A stretch of 64,000 nt of DNA from Bryobacterales bacterium (GTDB taxonomy: Bacteria; Acidobacteriota; Terriglobia; Bryobacterales; UBA6623). The position numbers were made by a program, and so were the translations under genes. Shown piece after piece: positions 16,633 through 29,930 of the stretch; position 1 is the first letter of the stretch, and every line of letters starts with the position of its first letter. The stretch covers positions 119,990-183,989 of the forward strand of contig JAJDTX010000003.1 of assembly GCA_022826925.1 (NCBI GenBank). The letters run 5' to 3'. The notes beneath the pieces were generated by a model, which saw nothing but the letters and a program-made list of their open reading frames with translations, did no database searches and was not told the DNA's origin.

Positions 16633-18051
16633 CTACGCGGGCTCGGTCCAAGGCTGGTCGATCCGCCAGCTCTCAAGATTCTCGACCCAAGCCTGGCGGC
16701 GCTGTCGCAGGCGAGCCAGGGTCGCGGCATGGTCTTGCGAGCTCGCCAGATTGACGGTCTCCTGTGGATCCACCGCTAGGTGGTACATCTCCTCGTACGG
16801 GGGATCCGCTTGCTGGAAGACAAAATACTTCCAGTCACCTGTATGCACGCCTTCGCTCATCGGGACTCGCGGATTTTCGAAGAGATGCTCGTAAAACCAC
16901 TCTTGCCGCCACTGCGGTGATTCTCCCCTTGCGAGCGGCATCAGGCTGCGTCCGTTCATCGACTCGGGTCGGTCCAGCCCGGCCGCCTCCAAGATGGTGG
17001 GACAGACATCGATATTGAGCGCCATCTCGCTGCGGCGGGTTCCCGCGCGCCCGCGCACGCGCGAGTCGCGGATGACCATTGGCGTCCGGATCGATTCCTC
17101 GTGCATGTACCATTTGCCGGCCCAGCCACGCTCTCCGAGGAAGAATCCGTTGTCCCCGGTGAAGATCACGACGGTGTTGTCCAATTGGCCCAGCTCTTCG
17201 AGCCGTGCGAGCATGCGGCCGATCTGGATGTCGACCCCATGGATTAGGGCGTAATAGCGCTTGACGGATTCCTCCCATTTCTCCGGCGTGCCGAAGCGCC
17301 TTACCCAGCGGATGCGGCTTTCGGTGTCGTCCTTGAGAAACTCCGGCAGCGAGTCATAGTACGAGCCGTCCATGTGGGGGAACGGCTGCAAGCGCAGCCC
17401 GTCGTATAGGTCGTCCAAGCGCGGGTCGTTGATGAAGTAGGGGTCGACTCGGTCTTGCACGTGCGGAGCCTTGAAACTCACCGAGAGGTTCCAGGGTTGG
17501 TCCGAGTCCGACCCGTCAAGAAACTCCAGGGCTTGGTTTCCCAGATGCTCGGTCATGTGCGCCCGCCCTGGCACTAGGTACTGGCCCTGTCCCGGCCAGC
17601 CTTCGAAGTAGTCGTAGCGCGACGCGGCATCTTCGATATCGTCGGCCCCGCCGACGCCGTATTTCCCGATGAAGCCCGTCCGAAAGCCCGCGGCGCGGAG
17701 GCGGCCCGGATAGCTGAGCTGGTGCTGCTCCTCGCTCAGCCGTGTCCGGAAACCATGAATGCCGTGACAGCGCGCGTACAGGCCCGTGAAGAACGAAGCC
17801 CTGGAGGTGGCGCAGATGGCGGTGGTCACGTAGTTGTGCGTGAACATCACGCCCTCGGCGGCGAGCCGGTCCATGTTCGGCGTCCGAATGATCGGATTCC
17901 CGCCCGCCCCGAACATGTCGTAGCGCTGGTCGTCCGTGAGCAGAAACAGGATATTGGGGGGGCGACCCGCACTGGGGCGCGGCCCGCAGCCCAGCCCGAT
18001 GGCGGCAGCGCCGCCTAGCGTCCCGAGAAGCTCGCGTCGGGTTCGTCGCAT
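16633..18051 (-). CDS. sulfatase, exported (Tat-type lipoprotein signal)
   Basis: A protein of 472 residues. The N-terminus has a Tat motif, TRRELLG, and a lipobox ending at Cys22 (AIGLGC), so the enzyme is probably a membrane-anchored periplasmic lipoprotein. The alkaline-phosphatase fold starts with PPNILFLLTDDQR (metal Asp pair). The formylglycine site is CATSRASFFTG with Cys80, a C-x-T-S-R version common in planctomycete-type sulfatases. Further metal and sulfate ligands lie in FTGDNGFFLGERGW. It should release sulfate from an organic ester after Cys activation by a formylglycine-generating enzyme; no such enzyme is in the window. The substrate is unknown. Confidence 0.88.
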   Translation of the reverse strand: MRRTRRELLGTLGGAAAIGLGCGPRPSAGRPPNILFLLTDDQRYDMFGAGGNPIIRTPNMDRLAAEGVMFTHNYVTTAICATSRASFFTGLYARCHGIHGFRTRLSEEQHQLSYPGRLRAAGFRTGFIGKYGVGGADDIEDAASRYDYFEGWPGQGQYLVPGRAHMTEHLGNQALEFLDGSDSDQPWNLSVSFKAPHVQDRVDPYFINDPRLDDLYDGLRLQPFPHMDGSYYDSLPEFLKDDTESRIRWVRRFGTPEKWEESVKRYYALIHGVDIQIGRMLARLEELGQLDNTVVIFTGDNGFFLGERGWAGKWYMHEESIRTPMVIRDSRVRGRAGTRRSEMALNIDVCPTILEAAGLDRPESMNGRSLMPLARGESPQWRQEWFYEHLFENPRVPMSEGVHTGDWKYFVFQQADPPYEEMYHLAVDPQETVNLASSQDHAATLARLRQRRQAWVENLESWRIDQPWTEPA

Positions 18052-18125
18052 CGCAGGGCAAGCATAGCAGAGCCTACCGGGAATCGGATCTCGGGGGTCA
18101 CGAGGGCGACAATGGAGGACTGGCA

Positions 18126-18950
18126 GTGCTCGGGCCGCACTTCAACTCGTCCAGAACGCTGGTTATGGGCGTCCTAAACGTGACGCCGGACTCGTTCTCG
18201 GACGGCGGGCGCTACTTGGATGTTGGGTCGGCGACCGAGCGCGGCGTCCGAATGGTCGAGGAAGGGGCAGACCTGATTGATGTCGGCGGGGAGAGCTCCC
18301 GTCCCGGTTCAGACCGCATCAGCGAGGACGACGAACTTCGACGAGTACTGCCGGTACTGGAGGCTCTAGCTGCGCGGGTCAGCGTGCCGATCTCGATCGA
18401 TACGCTCAAGCCGGGTGTCGCGAGGCGCTGCCTGGAGTCGGGCGCAAGCATCGTCAACGACATCCGAGGGCTGCGTGATCCAGGGATGCTCTCGGTTGCG
18501 GCCGCGGCCCAGGCCAGCGTGGTGATCATGCACATGCGCGGCGAACCCGCCACGATGCAGCTGGACACGGCCTATGGCGATGTCGTTGCGGAAGTCTGCT
18601 CGTTTCTGAGTGCCCAGTCCGAACGAGCCAGACAGGCGGGAATCCGGGAGATCGCTGTCGATCCGGGCCTAGGCTTTGGCAAGTCGGCGGGCCAGAACTT
18701 CGAACTCTTGGCGCGGTTGAGGGAGTTCCGTGCGCTAGGCTGTCCCATCTTGGTGGGGCCTTCGCGAAAGTCGTTCTTGGGCAGTCTGCCGAGCCGCCTG
18801 CCCGTCGATGAGAGGTTGGAAGGCACTTTGGCGGCTGTTGCGGCAGCTGTGATCAACGGGGCTGCTGTGGTGCGCGTGCACGATGTCAAGCAATGTCGGC
18901 GCGTGGTAGACGTGACCGACGCTATCAGGGAGGCGGGAGATGCGGGATAG
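18126..18950 (+). CDS. folP: dihydropteroate synthase FolP
   Basis: A protein of 274 residues starting at GTG 18126. TIM-barrel signatures are MGVLNVTPDSFSDGG, the pterin loop DVGGESSRPGS, IVNDIRGL and DPGLGFGKS, with GPSRKSFLG near the end. It joins 6-hydroxymethyl-7,8-dihydropterin pyrophosphate to para-aminobenzoate and is the sulfonamide target. It is the first gene of a folP-folB-folK operon; its end overlaps folB by 11 bases. It is divergent from the sulfatase, with only 74 bases between them. Confidence 0.95.
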   Translation: MLGPHFNSSRTLVMGVLNVTPDSFSDGGRYLDVGSATERGVRMVEEGADLIDVGGESSRPGSDRISEDDELRRVLPVLEALAARVSVPISIDTLKPGVARRCLESGASIVNDIRGLRDPGMLSVAAAAQASVVIMHMRGEPATMQLDTAYGDVVAEVCSFLSAQSERARQAGIREIAVDPGLGFGKSAGQNFELLARLREFRALGCPILVGPSRKSFLGSLPSRLPVDERLEGTLAAVAAAVINGAAVVRVHDVKQCRRVVDVTDAIREAGDAG

Positions 18951-19305
18951 GATCATCCTGCCCGAGATACCGGTGCAGGCGCGCGTGGGTTGCTCCGAGC
19001 AGGAGCGCGAAGAGTCGCAGATGCTGTTGATCGATATCGAGTTGCGCTGCGATCTGAGCGAGGCTGCAAAGGAGGACTCGATCGAGGCCGCGATTAACTA
19101 TGTGGACGTGCGCGCCGAGGCCGAACGGGTCGCTGGTATCCGGCCGTATGCGCTGATCGAGACGATAGCAGAGGGAGTCGCGACAGCCCTGCTGGAGCGG
19201 TTCGCGACCGAAGAGGTGCTCGTTCGCGTGCGGAAGCCCACGGCCTTGGCCGAATTCGGTGTCCCGTGGGCCGGCGTTGAGGTGGTCCGGAACCGACGTG
19301 GCTAG
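18940..19305 (+). CDS. folB: dihydroneopterin aldolase FolB
   Basis: A protein of 121 residues that converts dihydroneopterin to 6-hydroxymethyl-dihydropterin and glycolaldehyde. Seen are the N-terminal RIILPEIPVQARVGCSEQER, the INYVDV stretch, the catalytic-type Glu in YALIETIAEGVA, and VRVRKPTAL near the C-terminus, all typical of FolB. It overlaps folP upstream by 11 bases and folK downstream by 8 bases, so the three enzymes are almost certainly co-translated. Confidence 0.93.
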   Translation: MRDRIILPEIPVQARVGCSEQEREESQMLLIDIELRCDLSEAAKEDSIEAAINYVDVRAEAERVAGIRPYALIETIAEGVATALLERFATEEVLVRVRKPTALAEFGVPWAGVEVVRNRRG

Positions 19306-19771
19306 GGCGTATCTGGGACTGGGTTCGAATGTCGGTGACCGGGAAGGGCACCTGCGCTTCGCGCTGGCCGGGTTGAGCCGAGTTGGCACGGTGCTCGCTC
19401 GCGCGTCCCTGGTCGAGACCGAACCGGTCGATTGTCCTGGCGGCATGTTCCTCAACACGTGCGTCTGTCTCGAATCGGCCTTGGAGCCGTCCAAGTTGCT
19501 CTCGGCCGCGATGCGGCTCGAGCAACGGCGAGGCCGCAACCGAACAAGACGCAACGAACCGCGCGTGCTCGACATCGACATCTTGCTGTACGGCGATCTC
19601 GTGCTTTGCGAGAAAGGATTGCAGATCCCGCACCCGCGCATGCACGAGAGGGGGTTCGTCCTTGAACCGCTGGCAGAGATTGCTCCGAATCTCGTACACC
19701 CGTCGCTCAACGTCACGGTCCGCAGACTGCTCGCGGGGCTCAAGGGTGCGGCGGGTAAACAGCAAGCCTAG
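19298..19771 (+). CDS. folK: 2-amino-4-hydroxy-6-hydroxymethyldihydropteridine pyrophosphokinase FolK
   Basis: About 158 residues. The family opens with YLGLGSNVGDREGHL, which follows the GTG at 19298; a longer frame from 19259 would run 47 bases into folB. Further signatures are FLNTCVCLES, the ATP and Mg segment RNEPRVLDIDILLYG with its two Asp, and IPHPRMHERGFVLEPLAEIAP. It transfers pyrophosphate from ATP to hydroxymethyl-dihydropterin, providing the substrate for FolP. It is the last gene of the operon and convergent with ddl. Confidence 0.93.
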   Translation: MARAYLGLGSNVGDREGHLRFALAGLSRVGTVLARASLVETEPVDCPGGMFLNTCVCLESALEPSKLLSAAMRLEQRRGRNRTRRNEPRVLDIDILLYGDLVLCEKGLQIPHPRMHERGFVLEPLAEIAPNLVHPSLNVTVRRLLAGLKGAAGKQQA

Positions 19772-19784
19772 CGAGCGCGGTTCG

Positions 19785-20846
19785 CTAGGCGATGTCGAAC
19801 CGCAAGGAGCTTGCGTCTGCGTGCCGCTCCAGCGCCAACGCCAGCAATCGCTCGATCAAGCGTTCGTACGGGAGGCCCGATACCGCCCACATGCGCGGGA
19901 ACATACTGATCGAGGTGAAGCCCGGCATCGTGTTGACTTCGTTGACCACGATACTTGGCCAGCGCGGGTCATCTGTGATGAAGAAGTCCACTCGCGCCAA
20001 TCCGGAGCAATCCAGCGCGCGGAACGCCTTGACCGCGAGGTCGCGAACCGCTTCGACCCGTTCGGTCTCGAGCTTGGCCGGCGCGATCAACTCAGCGGAG
20101 TCAGTGACGTACTTGGTCTCGTAGTCGTAGAAACCGCCGTGTGTCACGATTTCTCCCGGCAGGGACGCCTCGGGCGATCGATTGCCGATCACCGCGCACT
20201 CGATCTCGCGCGCTTCGATGCCCGGCTCCACGATCACTTTCGTGTCAAACTCATGCGCATAGTCCAGCGCACCGACCAGGGCCTCCCGGTTCTCCACCCT
20301 GCGAATGCCGACAGACGAACCCAGGTTCGCCGGCTTGACGAATGCAGGGTAGCCCGCATTGCGCTCGATTCGGGAGACACTCTCCTCGGCTTCGCCTTGC
20401 GGTACGGTCTCGTGGGGCAGGGTTGGGATCCCGCTCTCGTTGAACAGCCGCTTCATGACGTCCTTGTCCATGCCGCAGGCTGAGCCGAGCACGCCCGAGC
20501 CGACATAGGGCAAGCCAGCCATGTCCAACAGGCCTTGGAGCCGGCCGTCTTCTCCGTACGGGCCGTGCAAGACCGGGAACACCACATCGAAGCCCCTCGA
20601 GCAACCCGGCTGGTGAGAGATTTCCACCTCCCTCAAGGAACACTTGCCCGCCGCCTCTTGCGGCAGCAGGCTTGCCGACGCTGCCGGATCCAACCACCTG
20701 CCCGAGCGCTCGATCGCTATCGGAATCGCCTCGTAGCGCACAGAGTCCAATGCCGAGATGACCGAAGAGGCGGATAGGACCGAGACCTCGTGCTCGCTCG
20801 ACCGGCCGCCGAACAGGACTAACACACGGATCGTTTGCGAAGCCAT
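19785..20846 (-). CDS. ddl: D-alanine--D-alanine ligase Ddl
   Basis: A protein of 353 residues with the ATP-grasp fold. The N-terminus reads VLFGGRSSEHEVSVLSA, followed by FPVLHGPYGEDG, the glycine loop KPANLGSSVGI and the Mg-binding end VVNEVNTMPGFTSISMFP. It makes the D-Ala-D-Ala dipeptide for peptidoglycan precursors. In the window it stands alone, convergent with the fol operon and without mur or fts neighbours. Length and motifs are complete. Confidence 0.95.
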   Translation of the reverse strand: MASQTIRVLVLFGGRSSEHEVSVLSASSVISALDSVRYEAIPIAIERSGRWLDPAASASLLPQEAAGKCSLREVEISHQPGCSRGFDVVFPVLHGPYGEDGRLQGLLDMAGLPYVGSGVLGSACGMDKDVMKRLFNESGIPTLPHETVPQGEAEESVSRIERNAGYPAFVKPANLGSSVGIRRVENREALVGALDYAHEFDTKVIVEPGIEAREIECAVIGNRSPEASLPGEIVTHGGFYDYETKYVTDSAELIAPAKLETERVEAVRDLAVKAFRALDCSGLARVDFFITDDPRWPSIVVNEVNTMPGFTSISMFPRMWAVSGLPYERLIERLLALALERHADASSLRFDIA

Positions 20847-21266
20847 CTGCGCTGGAGGCCGGTGGAGCGAGATGGCTGCCGGCCTAGAAGGAGCTGCGAT
20901 ACCGTCCCCGGCACCCCTTCAGGCCAGTTCCGCCAGTCGGGATCCGACCAACTTACAGTATGGCGAAACAAGCAATCGCCGCCTCGCTCGAAGCTTGGCC
21001 ATCGGAGTGCCTCCGGTCGTCCCGGCTTGCGTCAGGAGTGTGACGCTTCTCGTGCCGGCCCGCACGTCGCTGTTCGAGACCGGCGATCCCCGCAGCTAGG
21101 TCCGTCCCACGCAGCGCGGAGCGATATCTGACCGGGCCGCTATCGATCTAGCGCGGATTGATGTGCCGGGCGCGTCGCCTCGTCGCTGGGAGGAGCCGGG
21201 CCCCCTAACTCGGAGCCTTAGCCCCACAGTCAATCAGGTCGTCCGCGATCCTGCAAACTAGTCAGT
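20847..21266. other. 420-base gap between ddl and asnS
   Basis: This holds the divergent upstream regions of ddl and asnS. Reading frames that cross it are low-complexity shadows with no recognisable protein. I see no RNA gene, strong hairpin or repeat, and no confident promoter box. Confidence 0.3.
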
Positions 21267-22667
21267 ATGGAGAAGCGAGAGATCGCCGACCTCCTGAGGG
21301 GAGCGGTTGGCGTCGGGACGGAAGTGGCTGTCCAGGGCTGGGTGCGCACCCGCCGGGACTCCAAGGCGGGGCTGTCGTTCCTCCAGATCAACGATGGCTC
21401 CTGCTTCGCGAGCCTGCAGGTGGTGGCTGATGGAACGCTTCCGAACTATGTGCAGGAAATCCAGCACCTCGGCAGCGGGTGTGCAGTGACGGTAAGCGGC
21501 GAACTGGTCGAATCGCTGGGGCGCGGCCAGAGCGTCGAGATTCGCGCGGCGGAGATCGCGGTCGAAGGCTGGGTGGACGATCCCGACACCTATCCAATCT
21601 CGCCCAAGCGCCACAGCTTCGAATTTCTCCGCGAGGTCGCCCATTTGAGGCCCCGCACCAATACCTTCGGTGCGGTCGCGCGTGTCAGGAACTGCTTGGC
21701 GCAAGCGGTCCATCGGTTCTTCGACGCCGGCGGCTACCTTTGGATCCACACTCCGATCATCACGGCTTCGGACACGGAAGGTGCCGGAGAGCTGTTCCGC
21801 GTGAGCACCCTCGATCTCGCGCGCCTGCCGCGCGAGGCCGACGGCGCTCCCGACTTTTCTGAAGACTTCTTCGGCCGAGAGGCTTTCCTGACGGTTTCCG
21901 GGCAGCTCAACGTCGAGGCCTACTGCTTGGCCCTGAGCAAGGTCTACACCTTCGGTCCCACGTTTAGGGCAGAGAACTCCAATACCAGCCGGCACTTGGC
22001 GGAGTTCTGGATGATCGAGCCGGAAACCGCCTTTGCGGACCTCAGCGACAACGCCGACCTAGCAGAGGCGCTGCTCAAGCACCTGTTTCGAACGGTACTG
22101 GAAGAGCGCGCCGATGACATGGAATTCTTCGCGCAGCGAATTCAGCCCGATGCGATCAGCCGCTTGCAGGCGGTGGTCGAACAACCGTTCGAGCGGATGA
22201 CGTATACCGAGGCAGTGCGTGCCCTGCAGAACGCCAAGCGCAAGTTCGCGTTCGAAGTCTCGTGGGGTGCCGACCTGCAGTCCGAGCACGAGCGCTATCT
22301 GACCGAAGAATACGTGCGACGCCCGGTCGTCGTGACCAACTATCCGAAGGGAATCAAGCCTTTCTATATGCGTCTGGATGGCGGCGGCGAAACGGTTGCG
22401 GCGATGGATGTGCTTGCTCCCGGAATCGGGGAGATCGTCGGCGGCAGCCAGCGAGAGGAACGACTGGACGTTCTTGACAGCCGGCTCGCCGAGTGCGGGA
22501 TCGACCCGGAGCCTTACGGCTGGTACCGCGATCTGCGCCGCTACGGCACGGTGCCGCACGCCGGCTTCGGCTTGGGCCTGGAGCGCACCATCAGCTACGT
22601 GACCGGCATGGCCAACGTGCGCGATGTGATCCCGTTTCCTCGCACACCCGGAAGCGCGGACTTCTGA
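21267..22667 (+). CDS. asnS: asparagine--tRNA ligase AsnS
   Basis: A protein of 466 residues, class IIb synthetase. The N-terminal OB-fold for anticodon binding covers about 15-100 ([23 protein letters not shown]). The catalytic domain has motif 2 [25 protein letters not shown] and motif 3 [15 protein letters not shown]. The phrase [11 protein letters not shown] and the [10 protein letters not shown] insertion distinguish AsnRS from AspRS and LysRS. It charges tRNA-Asn. Start ATG 21267 is consistent with family length. No neighbour is functionally linked. Confidence 0.96.
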   Translation: MEKREIADLLRGAVGVGTEVAVQGWVRTRRDSKAGLSFLQINDGSCFASLQVVADGTLPNYVQEIQHLGSGCAVTVSGELVESLGRGQSVEIRAAEIAVEGWVDDPDTYPISPKRHSFEFLREVAHLRPRTNTFGAVARVRNCLAQAVHRFFDAGGYLWIHTPIITASDTEGAGELFRVSTLDLARLPREADGAPDFSEDFFGREAFLTVSGQLNVEAYCLALSKVYTFGPTFRAENSNTSRHLAEFWMIEPETAFADLSDNADLAEALLKHLFRTVLEERADDMEFFAQRIQPDAISRLQAVVEQPFERMTYTEAVRALQNAKRKFAFEVSWGADLQSEHERYLTEEYVRRPVVVTNYPKGIKPFYMRLDGGGETVAAMDVLAPGIGEIVGGSQREERLDVLDSRLAECGIDPEPYGWYRDLRRYGTVPHAGFGLGLERTISYVTGMANVRDVIPFPRTPGSADF

Positions 22668-22824
22668 GTCTCTGCGTTTCCAGAGTTGCTGGCAGACCCG
22701 TCCAGCCCAGCCAGAAGTGCGCTGGTCTACAGGAATGACGGGCTGGGGCGAAATCCTTAGGAATTCGAGAAACTGGACTTCGGTCGCTTGACGACCTCTT
22801 TCCCCGACAAGTCCCGGGGCAGCC

Positions 22825-23067
22825 TTACACCGTGATACCGTCTTCGCCGATCCGATGGAACCTGATCATCCTCGGCACATTACCTTCTCCGAAGTGGCAG
22901 CGCACGCCGTCTCTCGCCATCGCCTTGAGGTCGTTCCAGTCGTCCCCCTGAGTGAAGATGCTGTGGCCAAGTGCGCGAGCTTCGTATCCGCCTTCGTCGG
23001 ACTCGGTCACCTCGAAGATGATCTCGGCGATCCTCAGCGACCCATTCTCGTCGTTCGGCCCCGTCAA
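22825..23067 (-). CDS. HicB-like (UPF0150-type) small protein, possible orphan antitoxin
   Basis: An 80-residue protein starting at TTG (23067) with a GGGAG ribosome-binding site 4 bases upstream. The sequence IIFEVTESDEGGYEARALGHSIFTQG followed by CHFGEG and PRMIRFHRI fits the HicB-like partial RNase H fold (read as two short pieces). Relatives are often labelled 2-oxoisovalerate dehydrogenase in databases, which the size rules out. HicB-like proteins usually neutralise a HicA-type RNase encoded next to them; no HicA-like frame is adjacent. It may be an orphan antitoxin or have another role. Confidence 0.6.
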   Translation of the reverse strand: MTGPNDENGSLRIAEIIFEVTESDEGGYEARALGHSIFTQGDDWNDLKAMARDGVRCHFGEGNVPRMIRFHRIGEDGITV

Positions 23068-23133
23068 GTCTCCCTTGCCGGCGCTCCGGTGATCGTCGTG
23101 AGCGGCATCATCGAGATAGAGCCTTGAAGGCGA

Positions 23134-27654
<4,521 letters not shown>

Positions 27655-27831
27655 GACAATTCCCCTAGCACCCGGTGGCTCCGAGCCATCCCTAGGCGCC
27701 ATGGGGCCGCGGTCGAAGATCGGAGTTGAGGCGCAAGCGCAGCCCTAGCGCCGTGGATGGCGACGGGGCCGCGTTCCATATCATACCAATCGGGCGGCGC
27801 GTGGTATTCTTGGGCGCTTCGGCACCGAACT

Positions 27832-28920
27832 ATGGGAATCGCAAATCGCCGTCAGGTCCATCTCGAAAACGACCGCTTGCGCGTCACGCTGCTGCCGGGC
27901 GGGGGCCATATCGCCGCAGTCGAGTCGAAGGAAACCGGGGTCAATCCGCTCTGGGATCCTCCGTGGGAGACGATCGATCCGTCGGCCTACGAGCCCGCTG
28001 CCCACCCGCAGTACGGCGAAGGCTTTGAGGCGCGCCTGCTTTCCGGCATTGCCGGGCACAATCTCTGCTTCGATATCTTCGGAGTGCCGTCCTCCGAAGA
28101 GGCGGCTGCCGGGCTGGGCGTGCATGGAGAGGGCTCCTCGGTGGACTGGGAGGTCGCCTCCGGCGAAGGCTGGGTCAGGCTCAGCGCCGAGTTCCCGCTG
28201 GCGGGCATGCGGTTCGAACGGCAGCTGAGAGTCGCAGCCGGAAGCGGCCGAGTGGACGTGTCCGAGACGGCCACCAACCTGGCCGGCATCGACCGACCGG
28301 TAGGCTGGACGCAGCACGCGACATTGGGACCGCCGTTCTTGGAAAAGGGCAAGACGCTGTTCGAGATGTCTGCCACTCGGTCGAAGGTGCTGGACGGCGA
28401 GTTCGCGCCCGGGGCCGATCGATTCGTGGCGGGCGCGGAGTTTGACTGGCCGTTGGCGCCGCTGGCGGCGGGCGGCTTGGGCGACATGCGCCGCGCGGTA
28501 GAGGACGATGTGTCCGGCGCCTATACGGCGCACCTGATGGACCCCGAGCAGGAAGAGGCGTTCTTCGCCGCCTACCATCCTGACTCGGCGACGCTCTTTG
28601 GCTACGTGTGGAAGCGCAGCGACTTCCCTTGGCTAGGTATCTGGGAGGAGAATTTCTCGCGCACGCACAAGCCTTGGAACGGGCGCACGCTCACGTGCGG
28701 AATGGAGTTCGGAGCCTCCCCGTTTCCCGAAACGCGATGGGAAGCATTGCAGCGCGGGCGATTGTTCGACGAGAAGACGATCGGATGGGTCCCGGCCAGA
28801 TCTTCGGTGCGAGTTGACTACGCGCTGTTCTTGGCTCGTGCCGGCGCCGACGAGATCCGAGGGTTTGGCTCCGGGCTCGGCCTGGATGAGTTGCGGCGAT
28901 TTGCCAGCGGCGGGAACTGA
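27832..28920 (+). CDS. aldose 1-epimerase-like (galactose-mutarotase fold) protein
   Basis: About 362 residues. ATG 27832 precedes QVHLENDRLRVTLLPGGGH, which resembles the first strands of galactose-mutarotase-fold proteins (bind-and-epimerise sugar beta-sandwich). GWTQHATLGPPFL with its His and a C-terminal LGIWEENFSRTHKPWNG are the most conserved-looking stretches. There is no secretion signal, so it is probably cytoplasmic. Whether it is an active mutarotase or a sugar-binding relative is open. It is divergent from gltB. Confidence 0.6.
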   Translation: MGIANRRQVHLENDRLRVTLLPGGGHIAAVESKETGVNPLWDPPWETIDPSAYEPAAHPQYGEGFEARLLSGIAGHNLCFDIFGVPSSEEAAAGLGVHGEGSSVDWEVASGEGWVRLSAEFPLAGMRFERQLRVAAGSGRVDVSETATNLAGIDRPVGWTQHATLGPPFLEKGKTLFEMSATRSKVLDGEFAPGADRFVAGAEFDWPLAPLAAGGLGDMRRAVEDDVSGAYTAHLMDPEQEEAFFAAYHPDSATLFGYVWKRSDFPWLGIWEENFSRTHKPWNGRTLTCGMEFGASPFPETRWEALQRGRLFDEKTIGWVPARSSVRVDYALFLARAGADEIRGFGSGLGLDELRRFASGGN

Positions 28921-29078
28921 GGCGGGATTCGACTAATCCGGGAGCAAGCGCCTCCAAGACACGGGCCGCATGGCCGGCTGGCAGGCTGAGGCGAAGGGCG
29001 CCGGCGGCCGATGTCCTACAATGGAAATGGTGGCAGCGCCGGTTGCCGTGGGGTGCTTCGAGGTGGCCGCCAGCCTGT

Positions 29079-29167
29079 GCGCAAGTGGCGGAATTGGCAG
29101 ACGCGCTAGGTTCAGGTCCTAGTGGGAGTTAAATCCCGTGGAGGTTCAAGTCCTCTCTTGCGCACCA
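29079..29167 (+). tRNA. tRNA-Leu (anticodon CAG)
   Basis: A class II tRNA. The acceptor stem GCGCAAG (29079-29085) pairs with CTTGCGC (29157-29163), followed by discriminator A and an encoded CCA. The anticodon stem CTAGG/CCTAG holds the loop TTCAGGT, so the anticodon is CAG, reading CUG. A long variable arm (GGGAGTTAAATCCC) and the T arm GAGG-TTCAAGT-CCTC confirm leucine type. A TACAAT box at 29018-29023 could be the promoter -10. Confidence 0.96.
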
Positions 29168-29270
29168 CTTTGCGGACAGTCCGCGGCCCGCTGCGGGCGG
29201 ACCTTCTGTGGCCGCGCATTTGATCGCAGCCGCGAGTCGTCTATCATTGTGAGCATCGGGGACTTGCGCC

Positions 29271-29564
29271 ATGGCCGATGACCGCCCCCAACTGGAGTTC
29301 CCTTCTTCCCAAGGCGACGATCTGGGACCGCTTGGCGAACTGGAGCGGCGGGTGCTGGGTTTGGTCGAGCAACTGCGCGAAGCCCGCACGCAACGGGTCC
29401 AGGCTGAGCTCGACGTCGAGCGGCTGCGCGAAGAGCTGCGCGACCGGGATACCCAGATCATTGTCCTGAGAGACGAGTTGCGCAGCGATAGCACTCGCGA
29501 CGCGGTCAAGCGGCGCGTCGAGGCCCTCTTGCAGAAAGTCGCTGAGCTGGAGCGCGAAGGCTGA
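29271..29564 (+). CDS. ZapB-like coiled-coil protein preceding zapA
   Basis: A 97-residue, highly charged protein that is almost one continuous coiled coil from about residue 22 (LERRVLGLVEQLREAR onward, heptads rich in Leu, Arg and Glu). It has no other domain. It begins at ATG 29271 after GGGGA at a good distance and ends 5 bases before zapA, so the two are co-transcribed. Small coiled coils in this position act in Z-ring assembly (ZapB-like) in other bacteria; here that is inferred from position and structure. Confidence 0.6.
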   Translation: MADDRPQLEFPSSQGDDLGPLGELERRVLGLVEQLREARTQRVQAELDVERLREELRDRDTQIIVLRDELRSDSTRDAVKRRVEALLQKVAELEREG

Positions 29565-29569
29565 GCGCA

Positions 29570-29911
29570 GTGGGGGATCAACGCGTCAGGGTCGAGATCG
29601 GCGGCCGTGCATACCATTTGGGCGGCGCCGATCCAGAGCGCACGCGCGAGCTTGCCCGGAAGGTCGACGAGGCCATCACCCGCTTCGTGGACACGCTTGG
29701 CGCGGGAACGGACAGCTATCAGCTGGCGATCCTGGCTGCCTTGCAGATCGCCGACGAACTAGCGACCGCTCGCGACGAGCACCAACGCTACCGCTTAGAG
29801 GTTGGTGCCGCGTCCCGAAAGCTGCTGGCCGACCTTGAGTCAGCCGTCGACGGAATCGAGGCGGAAGTGGCTGCATTGCGCGCCCAAGAGCCGCCGGCCC
29901 AGAACGACTAG
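29570..29911 (+). CDS. zapA: cell division protein ZapA
   Basis: A 113-residue protein starting at GTG 29570. The N-terminal half, QRVRVEIGGRAYHLGG followed by ELARKVDEAITRF and an ILAALQIADEL helix, matches ZapA, which bundles FtsZ filaments and stabilises the Z-ring. The C-terminus is a coiled coil for tetramerisation. It is directly downstream of a ZapB-like coiled-coil gene, which supports a division role. A sulfatase homologue is convergent downstream. Confidence 0.85.
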   Translation: MGDQRVRVEIGGRAYHLGGADPERTRELARKVDEAITRFVDTLGAGTDSYQLAILAALQIADELATARDEHQRYRLEVGAASRKLLADLESAVDGIEAEVAALRAQEPPAQND

Positions 29912-29930
29912 CTCGCTCGCTGCCGTACCG

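Noticed and set aside
22825..23067. A 2-oxoisovalerate dehydrogenase assignment for the 80-residue protein
   Set aside because: A dehydrogenase E1 subunit is several hundred residues long with thiamine-pyrophosphate motifs. The small sequence matches HicB-like proteins instead.
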